Source of the DNA: Mangrovibrevibacter kandeliae
Lineage (GTDB): Bacteria; Pseudomonadota; Alphaproteobacteria; Rhizobiales; Rhizobiaceae
NCBI RefSeq assembly: GCF_024519155.1
Contig: NZ_JANIFJ010000004.1
Location: 310,001-374,000, forward strand
Direction of reading: 5' to 3'
DNA length: 64,000 nucleotides
The position numbers and the translations under genes are program-made. The notes beneath the pieces are model-generated. The model saw only the letters and a program-made list of their open reading frames with translations, searched no databases and had not been told where the DNA came from. This document shows positions 1-8,224 of this stretch, piece by piece; position 1 is the stretch's first letter; each line of letters starts with the position of its first letter.

Positions 1-201
1 AACGGCCAGCAGAACAAGTGGCATCCAAACAATTCGGTGATGCCGGCCTGGGGCGAAGACCCCAACGTGATGTGCTTCCTCGACGCGATCTACATCTACA
101 TCCGCGGCCGGGCCGATGGCGTCACGCCGCGCGGCGAGCCGAAGCGGCCGCCGGCCAACAAGCCGGCGCAGGATGCGGAGAATTCGTGTCTCGGCTTCTG
201 A
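1..201 (+). CDS. xoxG: Methanol-metabolism c-type cytochrome, C-terminal fragment (XoxG-like)
   Basis: The window opens inside this reading frame; only the last 66 codons are present. The fragment has the tail typical of the four-cysteine methanol-metabolism cytochromes: a PAWG segment, a Cys in VMCFLDAIYIYIRGRADG and a final Cys in NSCLGF. The haem motif CXXCH must lie upstream. The family transfers electrons in the periplasm from a PQQ methanol dehydrogenase. The next gene is xoxJ and its start overlaps this stop, which supports assignment to a xoxF-xoxG-xoxJ operon. The exact orthology (XoxG or another family cytochrome) cannot be settled from the fragment. Confidence 0.75.
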   Translation, partial: NGQQNKWHPNNSVMPAWGEDPNVMCFLDAIYIYIRGRADGVTPRGEPKRPPANKPAQDAENSCLGF

Positions 202-1100
202 AGATCGCCGCAGGAGCGGGGCGCAGGCGCTCCGCTTCGCCGGTTCTCGCCGCAGCCGTGGCGGGCCTCGCCGCGCTGGTCCTGCCGGGCGCGGCTTCGG
301 CGCAGCAGGATCGCGCCTTCGGCGGCGCGATCGAGCTTGTCGATCCCGACGTCCTTCGGGTCTGCGCCGATCCGAGCAACCTGCCGTTCTCCAACGAGGC
401 CGGCGAGGGCTTCGAAAACAAGCTCGCCGAATTCCTCGCCCCGAAGCTCGGACGCAAGCGCGTCGAGTACACGTTCTTCCCGCAGGCCACCGGCTTCGTT
501 CGCATGACGCTCGGCTCGCGCCGGTGCGACGTGATCATGAGCTACCCCCAGGGCGACGAGCTGGTGCAGAACACCAACGCCTATTACCGCACGGCCTATA
601 CGCTGGTCGTGCCGAAGGGCGGGGCGCTGGACGGGGTCGAGACGATCGAGGACCCGCTGCTGAAGGACAAGCGGATCGGCGTCGTCGCCGGGACGCCGCC
701 GGCAAGCTACATGGCCCGCGCCGGGCTGATGGCGAAGGCCAAGCCCTATCCGCTCTTGGTCGACACGCGCATCGACAATTCGGCGCGGCAGATGATCGCC
801 GATCTCAAGGCGGGAACGATCGACGCGGCGATTCTCTGGGGGCCGATGGCCGCCTGGTACACGGCCAAGGCCGGCGGCGACTTCACGCTGACGCCGCTCG
901 TCAAGGAGCCGCGGGGGCCGACGATGGTGTTTCGCATCACCATGGGCGTGCGGCCCTCCGACCAGGAGTGGAAGCGCACCCTGAACACGGTGATCCGCGA
1001 GAACCAGCCGGCGATCGACGCGATCCTGCTCGACTACGGAATGCCGCTTCTCGACGAGCAGGACCATCCGATCACCACGGCGGGCGGGACCTCGAAGTGA
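186..1100 (+). CDS. xoxJ: XoxJ/MoxJ-type periplasmic solute-binding-like protein
   Basis: The 304-residue protein has a signal peptide of about 39 residues (twin Arg stretch, Ala/Leu/Val core, cleavage after ASA). The mature part is a family 3 solute-binding fold (LRVCADPSNLPFSN near its start, later GVVAGTPPASY). This is the quinoprotein dehydrogenase-associated binding-protein family; XoxJ/MxaJ members are thought to help mature or activate the methanol dehydrogenase rather than feed an ABC importer. I chose GTG at 186 because GGAG lies five bases upstream and the start overlaps the cytochrome stop by 16 bases; the longer reading frame from 18 has no signal peptide. The stop overlaps the next start by 4 bp. 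Confidence 0.88.
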   Translation: MSRLLKIAAGAGRRRSASPVLAAAVAGLAALVLPGAASAQQDRAFGGAIELVDPDVLRVCADPSNLPFSNEAGEGFENKLAEFLAPKLGRKRVEYTFFPQATGFVRMTLGSRRCDVIMSYPQGDELVQNTNAYYRTAYTLVVPKGGALDGVETIEDPLLKDKRIGVVAGTPPASYMARAGLMAKAKPYPLLVDTRIDNSARQMIADLKAGTIDAAILWGPMAAWYTAKAGGDFTLTPLVKEPRGPTMVFRITMGVRPSDQEWKRTLNTVIRENQPAIDAILLDYGMPLLDEQDHPITTAGGTSK

Positions 1101-1858
1101 CGCCGGTGCCCGGTGGCGTGCTCCTGGCGATGGCGGCGGCTGTCCTCGCCGCGCCCCAGGGGCACGGGCACGGGCAGGAGCCGCAATCCGCAAGCCGGGC
1201 CGTGCGCATCGGCCTCGAACGCGTCGAAGCGGCCACCGCGGGGAGCATCGCGTCTGGCTGGATGGCTAGAGGTGCGCAAGGGTCGACGCTGGGGGCTGCT
1301 CCCAATGGTGAGCCGAGGTCGGTGCAGCCCCGCTTCGCGGATGCGTCCGAGGCCGGGGCGAATGGACCGACGCCCCCCGAGCCGCAAGGGTATCGCATGG
1401 GCGAGTACCGTGCGCCGACACCGGCGACGCTGGAGGGCGCAGAGGTCATCGACGTCACCGAGGCGGAGCGGCTATGGCGCGACAAGGGCGCGGCCTTCGT
1501 CGACGTGCTGCCGCGGGCGCCGCGGCCGAAGGACCTGCCGGCGGGAACGGTCTGGCGACCGAAGCCGCGCGACGACATTCCCGGCTCCCTTTGGCTGGTG
1601 GACACCGGGTACGGCGCGCTGCCGCCGGCGATGGAGGCCTATTTCGAGGCGGGCCTGGAAGAGGCGACCGGCGGCGACCGCTCGCGGCCGGTGGTTCTCT
1701 ATTGCCAGCGCGACTGCTGGATGAGCTGGAATGCCGGCAAGCGTGCGGTCGCACTCGGCTACACCGGCATCCGGTGGTTTCCGGGCGGCACCGACGCCTG
1801 GGGAGAGGCCGGCCTGCCACTGGAGCGGGCCGAGCCGCAGAACCGCCCGGACGAGTGA
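1097..1858 (+). CDS. PQQ-dependent catabolism-associated rhodanese-like protein (CXXCW family)
   Basis: This 253-residue protein starts at a GTG overlapping the xoxJ stop (GTGA). It has a short hydrophobic signal (GVLLAMAAAVLAA) and a C-terminal rhodanese-like domain of about 150 residues beginning near GAEVIDVTEAERLW. The signature YCQRDCWMSWNAGKRA is present, with Cys-x3-Cys-Trp. The family occurs beside PQQ alcohol dehydrogenases and its biochemical role is unknown. Between signal and domain there is an unusual stretch of about 70 residues, rich in Ala, Gly, Ser and Pro, that looks like recruited non-coding sequence; it makes the protein longer than I would expect. It is probably translated with xoxG and xoxJ. 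Confidence 0.82.
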   Translation: MTPVPGGVLLAMAAAVLAAPQGHGHGQEPQSASRAVRIGLERVEAATAGSIASGWMARGAQGSTLGAAPNGEPRSVQPRFADASEAGANGPTPPEPQGYRMGEYRAPTPATLEGAEVIDVTEAERLWRDKGAAFVDVLPRAPRPKDLPAGTVWRPKPRDDIPGSLWLVDTGYGALPPAMEAYFEAGLEEATGGDRSRPVVLYCQRDCWMSWNAGKRAVALGYTGIRWFPGGTDAWGEAGLPLERAEPQNRPDE

Positions 1859-2365
1859 GGCGACGGCCTTCGAGCCCTTCAGCGCCTCACGGAACCCGTT
1901 CTGGTTTTACGCGAGCGGGACCATTCCGGGAGAAGAACGGTCTAATCCCCGTGCCCAGGTGTCGACGATGTCCCTCCGAAGCTGCGGGAGATCGCTTTGC
2001 GCGTAACCCGAAAAGCCGGGCTCGTTCGCGCCGGTTCCTTCGCTCTTTGTCTCGGTCGTATCCCCCTGCAACCGTCGCTGAAGCCGGCACCCGGACCGAA
2101 CGCGCTTCGGCAGAACGATTTCGGGTGGCTCTGAAAGCTTGCGATGCAGCCGTGGGAGACTGAAGTCTTTCCCGAAGGGGACAAATCCTCGGAGGGAATC
2201 GGCGGTCGGCTTGCTCCCGGTCGCCGGTCGCCTCCGAACCGCTTGCGTTGCCGCCCATCCCCCGCAAAGGGGGAGATGGGCGGTGCCGGCCACGCCGCCG
2301 CCGAGGGTTCGCCTCGCGCGCGGGCGTGTCCGGAGCGGGTGCGTGACCCGGAAGCGTAGCCGAAC
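1859..2365. other. Intergenic region, no convincing gene
   Basis: About 500 bases separate the convergent CXXCW-protein and DUF2171 genes. Reading frames here are short, overlap on both strands and resemble no family I know. The only clear structure is the palindrome at 2251-2283. I see no classical terminator with a T-run. Confidence 0.5.
2251..2283. repeat. REP-like intergenic palindrome
   Basis: The nine-base arms CCGCCCATC and GATGGGCGG are perfect complements, and the interior has opposed CCCC and GGGG runs around GCAAA. The core TGCCGCCCATC plus a C-run and G-run recurs at 35129-35163, so this looks like a dispersed element rather than a gene-specific terminator. Confidence 0.6.
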
Positions 2366-2629
2366 TCAGTCCTCGACGGGCGAGGCGTCCTCTTCCTCCT
2401 CGAAGGTGACGGCGACGTCGGCATTGGCCGACAGGCGCACAGCATCGCCCTCGATGTCGGCGACGAGGCCGAGCGAGATGTAGTGGTGATGGCCCTCGTG
2501 CGAGCCTTCGCCGCTGTCCGCCTTGGTGAGCTTGATGCGCTCGCCCTCGACGCGGTCGACGGTGCCGACATGCACCCCGTCGGCACCGATGACGTCCATG
2601 TGTTCCTTGATCTGGCTGAAGTCGGCCAT
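2366..2629 (-). CDS. DUF2171 family small protein
   Basis: This is an 87-residue acidic protein. It has the DUF2171 layout: an N-terminal FSQIKEHMDVIGADGVHVGT segment, then VDRVEGERIKLTKAD, a central HEGHHHYISL loop and a short beta-rich tail ending in an acidic stretch (EEEEDASPVED). The fold is a small PRC-barrel-like domain of unknown function, probably cytoplasmic. I chose the internal ATG at 2629 because AGGAGA lies about seven bases upstream; the longer frame from 2725 adds an Arg/Pro-rich extension without family character. It stands alone between two operons. Confidence 0.85.
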   Translation of the reverse strand: MADFSQIKEHMDVIGADGVHVGTVDRVEGERIKLTKADSGEGSHEGHHHYISLGLVADIEGDAVRLSANADVAVTFEEEEDASPVED

Positions 2630-2801
2630 GACGCTCTCCTGTGATGGCAGGCGGTGCGTCCGACGCAACCCTGCGTGCGGAGGAGCCGTCCTGCGGATGC
2701 GGTGAGAGATATCTTCCGCCGGCAAAAGGAGAAGGGGCTTACGATCGGCAGCGGCAGCGGCGCGGGGACGGCCGGTGAGGGGACTCAGGTCCCCGGCGGG
2801 T

Positions 2802-3533
2802 TCAGAGCGCGCCGCCGATCGCTCGCCCCAGCGCGAACAGCCGCTGCTCGATGAGCGTCGGCACCTCGCAGACGCTGCTCAGCGACTGGCGGCGCTCGTC
2901 GAAGATGCGGCTGTCCCAGAGGAACTGCTGCTCCGCCGCGTCGACCGTTTGGGGCGGTGTGTCGCTGGCGCGGCGCAGGGCGTCGAGCGCGGCGTTCTCC
3001 TGGCGCAGCTTGTCGGCGAGGGCCGTCTGTTTGGCGCCGTAGCGCTCGATGCCGCGCATCACTTCGGACCGCTCGGCGGTGAGCCGGTCGAACAGATCGG
3101 AGAAGACGGCGGTTCCGGCTGCCTGGCGCATGTCGGCGGGCAGCGCCGCGACGAAATCCGTCGCCTGCTTCTCCGCCTCGTCGAGCGGCGTGCGGCGTGC
3201 GGCGACGTCCTCCACCAGCCGTCGCATGGCGGTGCTGCGGGGCACGTCGCCGGCGGTCCCGATGTCCGGTCCCTGCCACACCTGCGCCGGCGACAGCACC
3301 GGCACCTTGCGCTGCTGGCACGGCCAGACGGCGTCCGCATCGCCGCCGCTGCCGGTGTTCGACGGCAGGTAGACCTGGCGCTGCGGCTCGCCGACGACGG
3401 CGCTGGTCGCGGCCGTCGGCATCTGGGCAATCGCAGCCGGCGGCGTCTGCGCCAGCGCGGCGCCGGCGGCGAGGACCGCCGCGACCGCGGCGCAGGCGGC
3501 GAGGCCGGAACGGCCGGTCATCTTGGGGCGCAT
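2802..3533 (-). CDS. Secreted coiled-coil protein of the PQQ-ABC cluster, unknown function
   Basis: The predicted protein has 243 residues. A signal peptide is clear (AACAAVAAVLAAGAALAQ), followed by a Pro/Thr/Ala-rich linker, a Cys in VWPCQQRKVPVLSPAQVW, and a long helical, charged C-terminal half (about residues 110-215) suggesting coiled coil. A second Cys occurs in SLSSVCEVP. I do not recognise a named family. GGAGGAG upstream supports the ATG at 3533. It is the last gene of the minus-strand operon containing the PQQ-associated ABC ATPase and permease, 36 bases after the permease, so a periplasmic partner of that transporter is a reasonable inference only. Confidence 0.72.
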   Translation of the reverse strand: MRPKMTGRSGLAACAAVAAVLAAGAALAQTPPAAIAQMPTAATSAVVGEPQRQVYLPSNTGSGGDADAVWPCQQRKVPVLSPAQVWQGPDIGTAGDVPRSTAMRRLVEDVAARRTPLDEAEKQATDFVAALPADMRQAAGTAVFSDLFDRLTAERSEVMRGIERYGAKQTALADKLRQENAALDALRRASDTPPQTVDAAEQQFLWDSRIFDERRQSLSSVCEVPTLIEQRLFALGRAIGGAL

Positions 3534-3568
3534 GCGTCTCTCCTCCGCTGCCGGGTGTCGCTCCCGCC

Positions 3569-4420
3569 TCAGCCGACCTGCCGCTTGCGGCTGATGATCC
3601 CGCGCGCCGGATCGTAGGCGAGGATCGCCCCGCCGAGGAACAGGAGCGTGCAGCCGAGGGTGACGGCGAGGGCGATGAGATTCAGCTCGCCGTAGAGCGA
3701 GAAGCGGATCAACTCGACGGCGTGGGTGAAGGGGTTGAACTGGCAGATCCAGTAGAGCGGCGGGCTCGCCTCAAGGATGCGCCAGAGCGGGTAGAGCGCG
3801 GAGGAGGCGAAGTACATCGGGAAGATCACGAAGTTCATGACGCCCGCGAAGTTCTCGAGCTGGTGCACCATGGAGGACAGGAACATCCCCATCGCGCCGA
3901 GCATCAGCCCGGTGAGGACGAGCGCCGGGAAGACGGTGAGATAGCCGGTCACCGGCGGGCGCACGTCCCAGAACCAGGCGATGGCGAAGAAGACGTAGAC
4001 CTGCAGCAGCGACACCGCGACGCCGGCGAGGAGCTTGGACACCAGGAGGAACCAGCGCGGCAGGGGCGAGACGAGCAGCGTCTTCATCGAGCCGGTCTCG
4101 CGGTCGTAGACCATCGAGAGCGAGGACTGCATGCCGTTGAAGAGCTGGATCATGCCGATCAGCCCGGGCGTGATGTAGACCTCGTAGAGCACGTAGGTCT
4201 GGTAGGGCGGCACGATCGAGACGCCGAGCACCTGGCGGAAGCCGGCGGCGAAGATGAACAGCCACAGCAGCGGGCGGACCAGCGCCGAGATGAACCGCTC
4301 GCGCTGGTGCAGGAAGCGCAGGGCCTCGCGCCAGACGATGCCGGCAAAGCAGATGGCATAGTGCCCGGCCGAGAAGCCGCGAGGCTCGTCACGGACGTAG
4401 GAGGCGGTCAGGACGCTCAC
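3569..4420 (-). CDS. ABC-2 type permease of a PQQ-dependent alcohol oxidation-associated transporter (PedC-like)
   Basis: The 283-residue membrane protein has about six hydrophobic segments, and its middle part (LIGMIQLFNGMQSSLSMVYD then RETGSMKTLLVSPLPRW) is the ABC-2 permease signature. Such permeases pair with an ATPase as exporters. It starts with GTG overlapping the ATPase stop by four bases, so the two are translationally coupled. This permease type accompanies PQQ alcohol dehydrogenases in several proteobacteria; the transported substrate is not known. Confidence 0.85.
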   Translation of the reverse strand: MSVLTASYVRDEPRGFSAGHYAICFAGIVWREALRFLHQRERFISALVRPLLWLFIFAAGFRQVLGVSIVPPYQTYVLYEVYITPGLIGMIQLFNGMQSSLSMVYDRETGSMKTLLVSPLPRWFLLVSKLLAGVAVSLLQVYVFFAIAWFWDVRPPVTGYLTVFPALVLTGLMLGAMGMFLSSMVHQLENFAGVMNFVIFPMYFASSALYPLWRILEASPPLYWICQFNPFTHAVELIRFSLYGELNLIALAVTLGCTLLFLGGAILAYDPARGIISRKRQVG

Positions 4421-5208
4421 GAGGCGAGCTCCAGGCCGACGGCGTGCAGCCGGGTCTCGGTGAGCTTGGCGAAGGCATCGCGGATGCCGGAGGTGCCGGT
4501 GTCCTCGACGACGTCCGCGACCGTTCCCTCGGCGAGCACCGTGCCGCGATGAAGCACGACGACCCGGTCGCTCGCGTCGACCTCGTCGATAAGATGCGTC
4601 GCCCAGAGCACGCTGACATTCTCTTCACGGACCAGGCGGCGGACCTCGGCGACGATCTCGGCGCGCGAGCGGATGTCGAGGCCGACGGTCGGCTCGTCGA
4701 GCAGGATCAGGCGCGGGCGATGGATCAGCGCACGGGCGATCTCCACCCGGCGCGACTGGCCGCCGGACAGGTTGCGCACCTTGTCGCCGAGCCGGTCGAC
4801 GAGATCGCTGCCGGCGAGGATCTCGCCCATGCGCGCCTTTGCGACGCGGGCGGGGATGCCGTGCAGCGCGGCGTGGTAGACGAGGTTCTGGCGGATCGAC
4901 AGGTCAAGATCGAGCGTGCGCGCCTGGAAGACGACGCCGAGCCGGCGCAGCGCCTCGCCCGGCGTACGGGCGAGGTCGTGGCCGAGGATCGCGATCCGGC
5001 CCTCGCGGGTCGCGAACAGCCTCGTGATCAGCGAGAACAGCGTCGACTTGCCCGCACCGTTCGGCCCGAGCAGGACGGTGAAGCTGCCGCGCGGCACCCG
5101 AAACGAGACGTCGTCGAGCGCCCGCCGGGCGCCATAGGCATGCCCGACGGCCTCGATGTCGAGTGCCGGCGCCGTCATGCCAGGACTGGCCGTCGATAGG
5201 TCCTGCAT
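4417..5208 (-). CDS. ABC transporter ATP-binding protein, PQQ-dependent alcohol dehydrogenase-associated
   Basis: The 263-residue protein has a Walker A (LLGPNGAGKSTLFSL), the ABC signature LSGGQSRRVEIARAL, a Walker B (RLILLDEPTVGLD) and the switch His in WATHLIDEV. It would energise the ABC-2 permease encoded immediately downstream (GTGA overlap). I chose ATG at 5208 because GAGGGG lies four bases upstream; a GTG at 5220 overlaps the preceding stop but has no ribosome binding site. The cluster context (beta-propeller, secreted protein, XoxJ nearby) is typical of the PQQ-linked ABC export systems. Confidence 0.9.
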   Translation of the reverse strand: MQDLSTASPGMTAPALDIEAVGHAYGARRALDDVSFRVPRGSFTVLLGPNGAGKSTLFSLITRLFATREGRIAILGHDLARTPGEALRRLGVVFQARTLDLDLSIRQNLVYHAALHGIPARVAKARMGEILAGSDLVDRLGDKVRNLSGGQSRRVEIARALIHRPRLILLDEPTVGLDIRSRAEIVAEVRRLVREENVSVLWATHLIDEVDASDRVVVLHRGTVLAEGTVADVVEDTGTSGIRDAFAKLTETRLHAVGLELAS

Positions 5209-5216
5209 CTCGCCCC

Positions 5217-5783
5217 TCACGGCACGATCGTGATCGTGCCCTTCATGCCCTGTTCGCCGTCGAGCCCCTCGACATACCAGTCGTAGCGGCCCGGCCGGAT
5301 CGTCTGGAACTGCACCGTGATCGGACCCTGGCCATCATATTCGAGCCAGGCCGGCGGGCCCGCCATATGAATCTCGCGGTCGTCGATCACGATCTGGTTC
5401 ATCCAGACGTTCCGGAAGAAGCCCGGCGCCTGAAACTTGTATTCGAGGCCGCCATTCGAGGCGATGTCCCAGCGATAGGCCTGTCCGGCGCGCAGGTAGA
5501 AGTCCTTCTGCGGCGCAATCTGGAACTCGGAATCGGGCGCGCCGAGCGTCAAGGTCGGCAGGATCTGGCTCGACAGCGACTTCTTCGGCAGCCCGATCTG
5601 GTCGCCGTTGATCGCGCTCGCCGGCAGGAGGTCGGCGCCCTTCGGCAGCGTCAGCACCTGCGCTTCGGCCGCGACGGGCTTGCCCCGCTGCGCATCGTCC
5701 TTGTCGTCGTCGTCCGCCAGGACCGTCGTCGACGGTACAACCGCGAGCATCGCCGCGGCCAGCATCAGCCAATGTGCCTTCAT
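5217..5783 (-). CDS. Secreted protein of PQQ-ABC cluster, possible cupredoxin-like fold
   Basis: This is a 188-residue secreted protein: signal peptide KAHWLMLAAAMLAVVPSTTVLA, an acidic DDDDKDD stretch, then a beta-rich domain with FYLRAGQAYRWDI, FFRNVWMNQIVIDDREIHM and a C-terminal RPGRYDWYVEGLDGEQGMKG. The last part resembles the closing strands of cupredoxin-like domains, but I find only one mature His and no Cys, so a copper site is unlikely. Start ATG 5783 is preceded by GGGAGG. It precedes the ABC ATPase and follows the beta-propeller gene. Function unknown. Confidence 0.75.
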   Translation of the reverse strand: MKAHWLMLAAAMLAVVPSTTVLADDDDKDDAQRGKPVAAEAQVLTLPKGADLLPASAINGDQIGLPKKSLSSQILPTLTLGAPDSEFQIAPQKDFYLRAGQAYRWDIASNGGLEYKFQAPGFFRNVWMNQIVIDDREIHMAGPPAWLEYDGQGPITVQFQTIRPGRYDWYVEGLDGEQGMKGTITIVP

Positions 5784-5881
5784 GAACTGCTCCCTCCCGA
5801 TCGACGCCGCGGTGTTCCGCTTGGCGTCCCTGCCGTCCTGCCGTCCTGCCGTCCTGCCGACATTGCCGGCCGCGGTGGCCG

Positions 5882-6853
5882 CTACTGCGGCGTCACCGCG
5901 ACGCCCCATGGCTCGCGCCCGACCTGCACGGACTTGATCACCTCGTCCCCATCGACGTCGATCACCGAGATGTCGTTGGAGATGCCGTTGGTGGAAAACA
6001 GGTATTTCTGGTCGGGCGAGAACGCGAGCTGCCAGACCCGCTGGCCGACGAGGAGATAGTCCTCGACCTCGTAGGTGGTGGCGTCGACGACGGCGACCCG
6101 ATTGGCCGGACCCAGGGCCACGAAGGCCTTCTTGCCGTCTCTGGTGATGCGGATGCCGACCGGCTGGATCGCCTCCGAGCGCAGGCCGGGGATCGCGAAG
6201 GTGATCTTGTGCTTGATCTCCTTGCTGGCCATGTCGATCACGCTGACCGTCCCGCCGATCTCGGCCGACACCCAGACCTCGGAGCCGTCCGGCTTGAACT
6301 CGGCGAAGCGCGGCCGCGAATCCACCAGAACGTTGTCGGTGATGAGATGGCTCTCCTTGTCGATGAAGTGCGCCATGTTGGTCGTCTCGGAGGTGTTGAC
6401 GATGACCTTGTCGTCCGGCGAGACGGCCATGCCCTCGGGCTCGACGCCGACCGGGATCTCCTCGACGCGCTGGTTGGTCGCGAGGTCGATCACCGTCACG
6501 AGATTGTCGTCCTCGTTGGCGGCGTAGAGCTGGCTGCCGTCATGCGAGAGGGCGAGGAGCTCCGGGTCCGGCCCGGACGGCAGGTTGGCGATGAGCTTGT
6601 GGCTCGTAGTGTCATAGGCCTGGATGGTGTCGTCGTCGCTGGCGCAGACATAGAGGGTCTTGCCGTCCGGACTGACGGCGATGCCGCGCGGCCGCTGCCC
6701 GACCGGGAAGGTCTCGACCACCGAGAAGTCGGAGGAGTCGAGCACGGTGATGTCGTTGCCGCGCTCGTTGGAGACGTAGATCTTGTAGGCGAAGGCCGGG
6801 CCGGCGTGGCCGGCGAGCACCGCGGCGAGCGCCGCAGCCGGTAGACGGGTCAT
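5882..6853 (-). CDS. PQQ-dependent catabolism-associated beta-propeller protein (YVTN repeats)
   Basis: After a signal peptide (PAAALAAVLAGHAGPAFA) the 323-residue protein shows repeated YVTN-type blades: YVSNERGNDITVLDSS, ISPDGKTLYV-type segments, AANEDDNLVTVIDLATN, WVSAEIGGTVSVIDMASKE and FSTNGISNDISVIDVDGDE. About seven blades would form a periplasmic propeller. The PQQ/ABC-associated beta-propeller family occurs beside the exporter genes found here; its ligand is unknown. The ATG at 6853 has GGAGGAG just upstream. As first gene of the minus-strand run it probably carries the operon promoter in the 246 bases before gnd. Confidence 0.88.
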   Translation of the reverse strand: MTRLPAAALAAVLAGHAGPAFAYKIYVSNERGNDITVLDSSDFSVVETFPVGQRPRGIAVSPDGKTLYVCASDDDTIQAYDTTSHKLIANLPSGPDPELLALSHDGSQLYAANEDDNLVTVIDLATNQRVEEIPVGVEPEGMAVSPDDKVIVNTSETTNMAHFIDKESHLITDNVLVDSRPRFAEFKPDGSEVWVSAEIGGTVSVIDMASKEIKHKITFAIPGLRSEAIQPVGIRITRDGKKAFVALGPANRVAVVDATTYEVEDYLLVGQRVWQLAFSPDQKYLFSTNGISNDISVIDVDGDEVIKSVQVGREPWGVAVTPQ

Positions 6854-7099
6854 GTCTCCTCCCTGCCGGGCGCTGCAGCGCCTGTCTCCCCTTCCACCGG
6901 CCGCGTTTGCCGCGTGTCTCGATGGGAGGCGTTGCATGGCGGGCTGCCGCCATGCGCGATGGATGCGGCTGCCTCGACCGGCGCGATCCTGGTTGGGAGG
7001 TCAGGATGGTCTCGGCAGCCTCGAGGTCAAGCTAGCCGGGACCGCGCCGCTCCGCCTATGGGAGAACTTCCCGATCGACGACGGCGCGGCGCGACACGC

Positions 7100-8077
7100 C
7101 TACTGCGGGATCTCGACGTGGCCGCCGAAGCCGAAGCGCATGGCGGAGAGGAGCTTGTCGCCGAAGGTGTTCTCGACGCGCGAGCGGTAGCGGGCGTAGA
7201 GCGCGGCCGACAGGACGTGCACCGGCACCGCCTCCTCCATCGCCGCGTGGATCGTCCAGGCGCCCTCGCCGGTGTCGCCGACATGGCCGGAGAAGCCTTC
7301 GAGCTTGCCGTCCTTGGCAAGCGACTCGGCGATGATGTCGAGCAGCCAGGACGACACGACGCTGCCGCGGCGCCAGACCTCGGCGACGTCGGTGAGGTTC
7401 AGCTCGAACCGCTCGTCCTCGGGCAGCTTCTCGGAGGCCTTGGAGGCAAGCACGTCGAAGCCCTCGGCATAGGCCTGCATCATGCCGTATTCGATGCCGT
7501 TGTGGACCATCTTGACGAAGTGGCCGGAGCCGGCCGGGCCGGTGTGGATGTAGCCGCGCTCGGCCCGCTCGTCCGGCGCGTTGCGCCCGCGGGTGCGGGC
7601 GATGTCGCCATAGCCGGGGGCCAGCGTGTCGAGGATCGGATCGATGAGATCGACCGTCTCCTTGTCGCCGCCGATCATCATGCAGTAGCCACGCTGCAGG
7701 CCCCAGACGCCGCCGGAGGTGCCGATGTCGACGTAGTGGGCGCCCTTCTCGGCGAGCGTCTTCGCGCGGCGGATATCGTCCTTGTAGAAGGTGTTGCCGG
7801 CGTCGATGACGACGTCGCCGGACTGGAGGATGCCGGTGAGTTCCTCGATCGTCTGCTCGGTCGGCGCGCCAGCGGGCAGCATCACCCAGAAGATACGCGG
7901 CGACTGCAGCTTCTCGGCCATGTCGGCGAGCGAGGAGGCCGCTACGCCGCCTTCGCCGCCGAGCGTCTGCACCGCCTCCTGGCTGCGATCGTAGACCACG
8001 CATTCGTGGCCGCCCCGCATCAGCCGGCGTGCGATGTTGCCGCCCATCCGGCCGAGACCAACAATTCCAAGACGCAT
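7100..8077 (-). CDS. gnd: 6-phosphogluconate dehydrogenase, decarboxylating (short YqeC/GndA-like type)
   Basis: This 325-residue enzyme oxidises and decarboxylates 6-phosphogluconate to ribulose 5-phosphate. It has an N-terminal Rossmann motif ([19 protein letters not shown]), the substrate loop [19 protein letters not shown], and the catalytic Lys in [20 protein letters not shown]. It belongs to the short (about 300-residue) class, often NAD-preferring. ATG 8077 is preceded by GAGGAC. In methylotrophs it can serve a cyclic oxidative route or pentose supply; nothing here ties it directly to the neighbouring PQQ genes. Confidence 0.92.
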   Translation of the reverse strand: MRLGIVGLGRMGGNIARRLMRGGHECVVYDRSQEAVQTLGGEGGVAASSLADMAEKLQSPRIFWVMLPAGAPTEQTIEELTGILQSGDVVIDAGNTFYKDDIRRAKTLAEKGAHYVDIGTSGGVWGLQRGYCMMIGGDKETVDLIDPILDTLAPGYGDIARTRGRNAPDERAERGYIHTGPAGSGHFVKMVHNGIEYGMMQAYAEGFDVLASKASEKLPEDERFELNLTDVAEVWRRGSVVSSWLLDIIAESLAKDGKLEGFSGHVGDTGEGAWTIHAAMEEAVPVHVLSAALYARYRSRVENTFGDKLLSAMRFGFGGHVEIPQ

Positions 8078-8224
8078 CGTGATGTCCTCATCTGAGTCGC
8101 GGTTGGACACCGACATAGCGCGCTCCGCCGTCATGCAACATCCGGGACGGGGAAAGTGACGGGCAAAGCATGCCGTCACGGCCATGCTCGGGCGTCATCG
8201 ACAGGGCCACGCCCCGCCGCCGAG

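Noticed and set aside
5217-5783. Copper-binding cupredoxin
   Set aside because: The mature protein has one His and no Cys, so the usual His-Cys-His-Met copper site is missing; only the fold might be similar.
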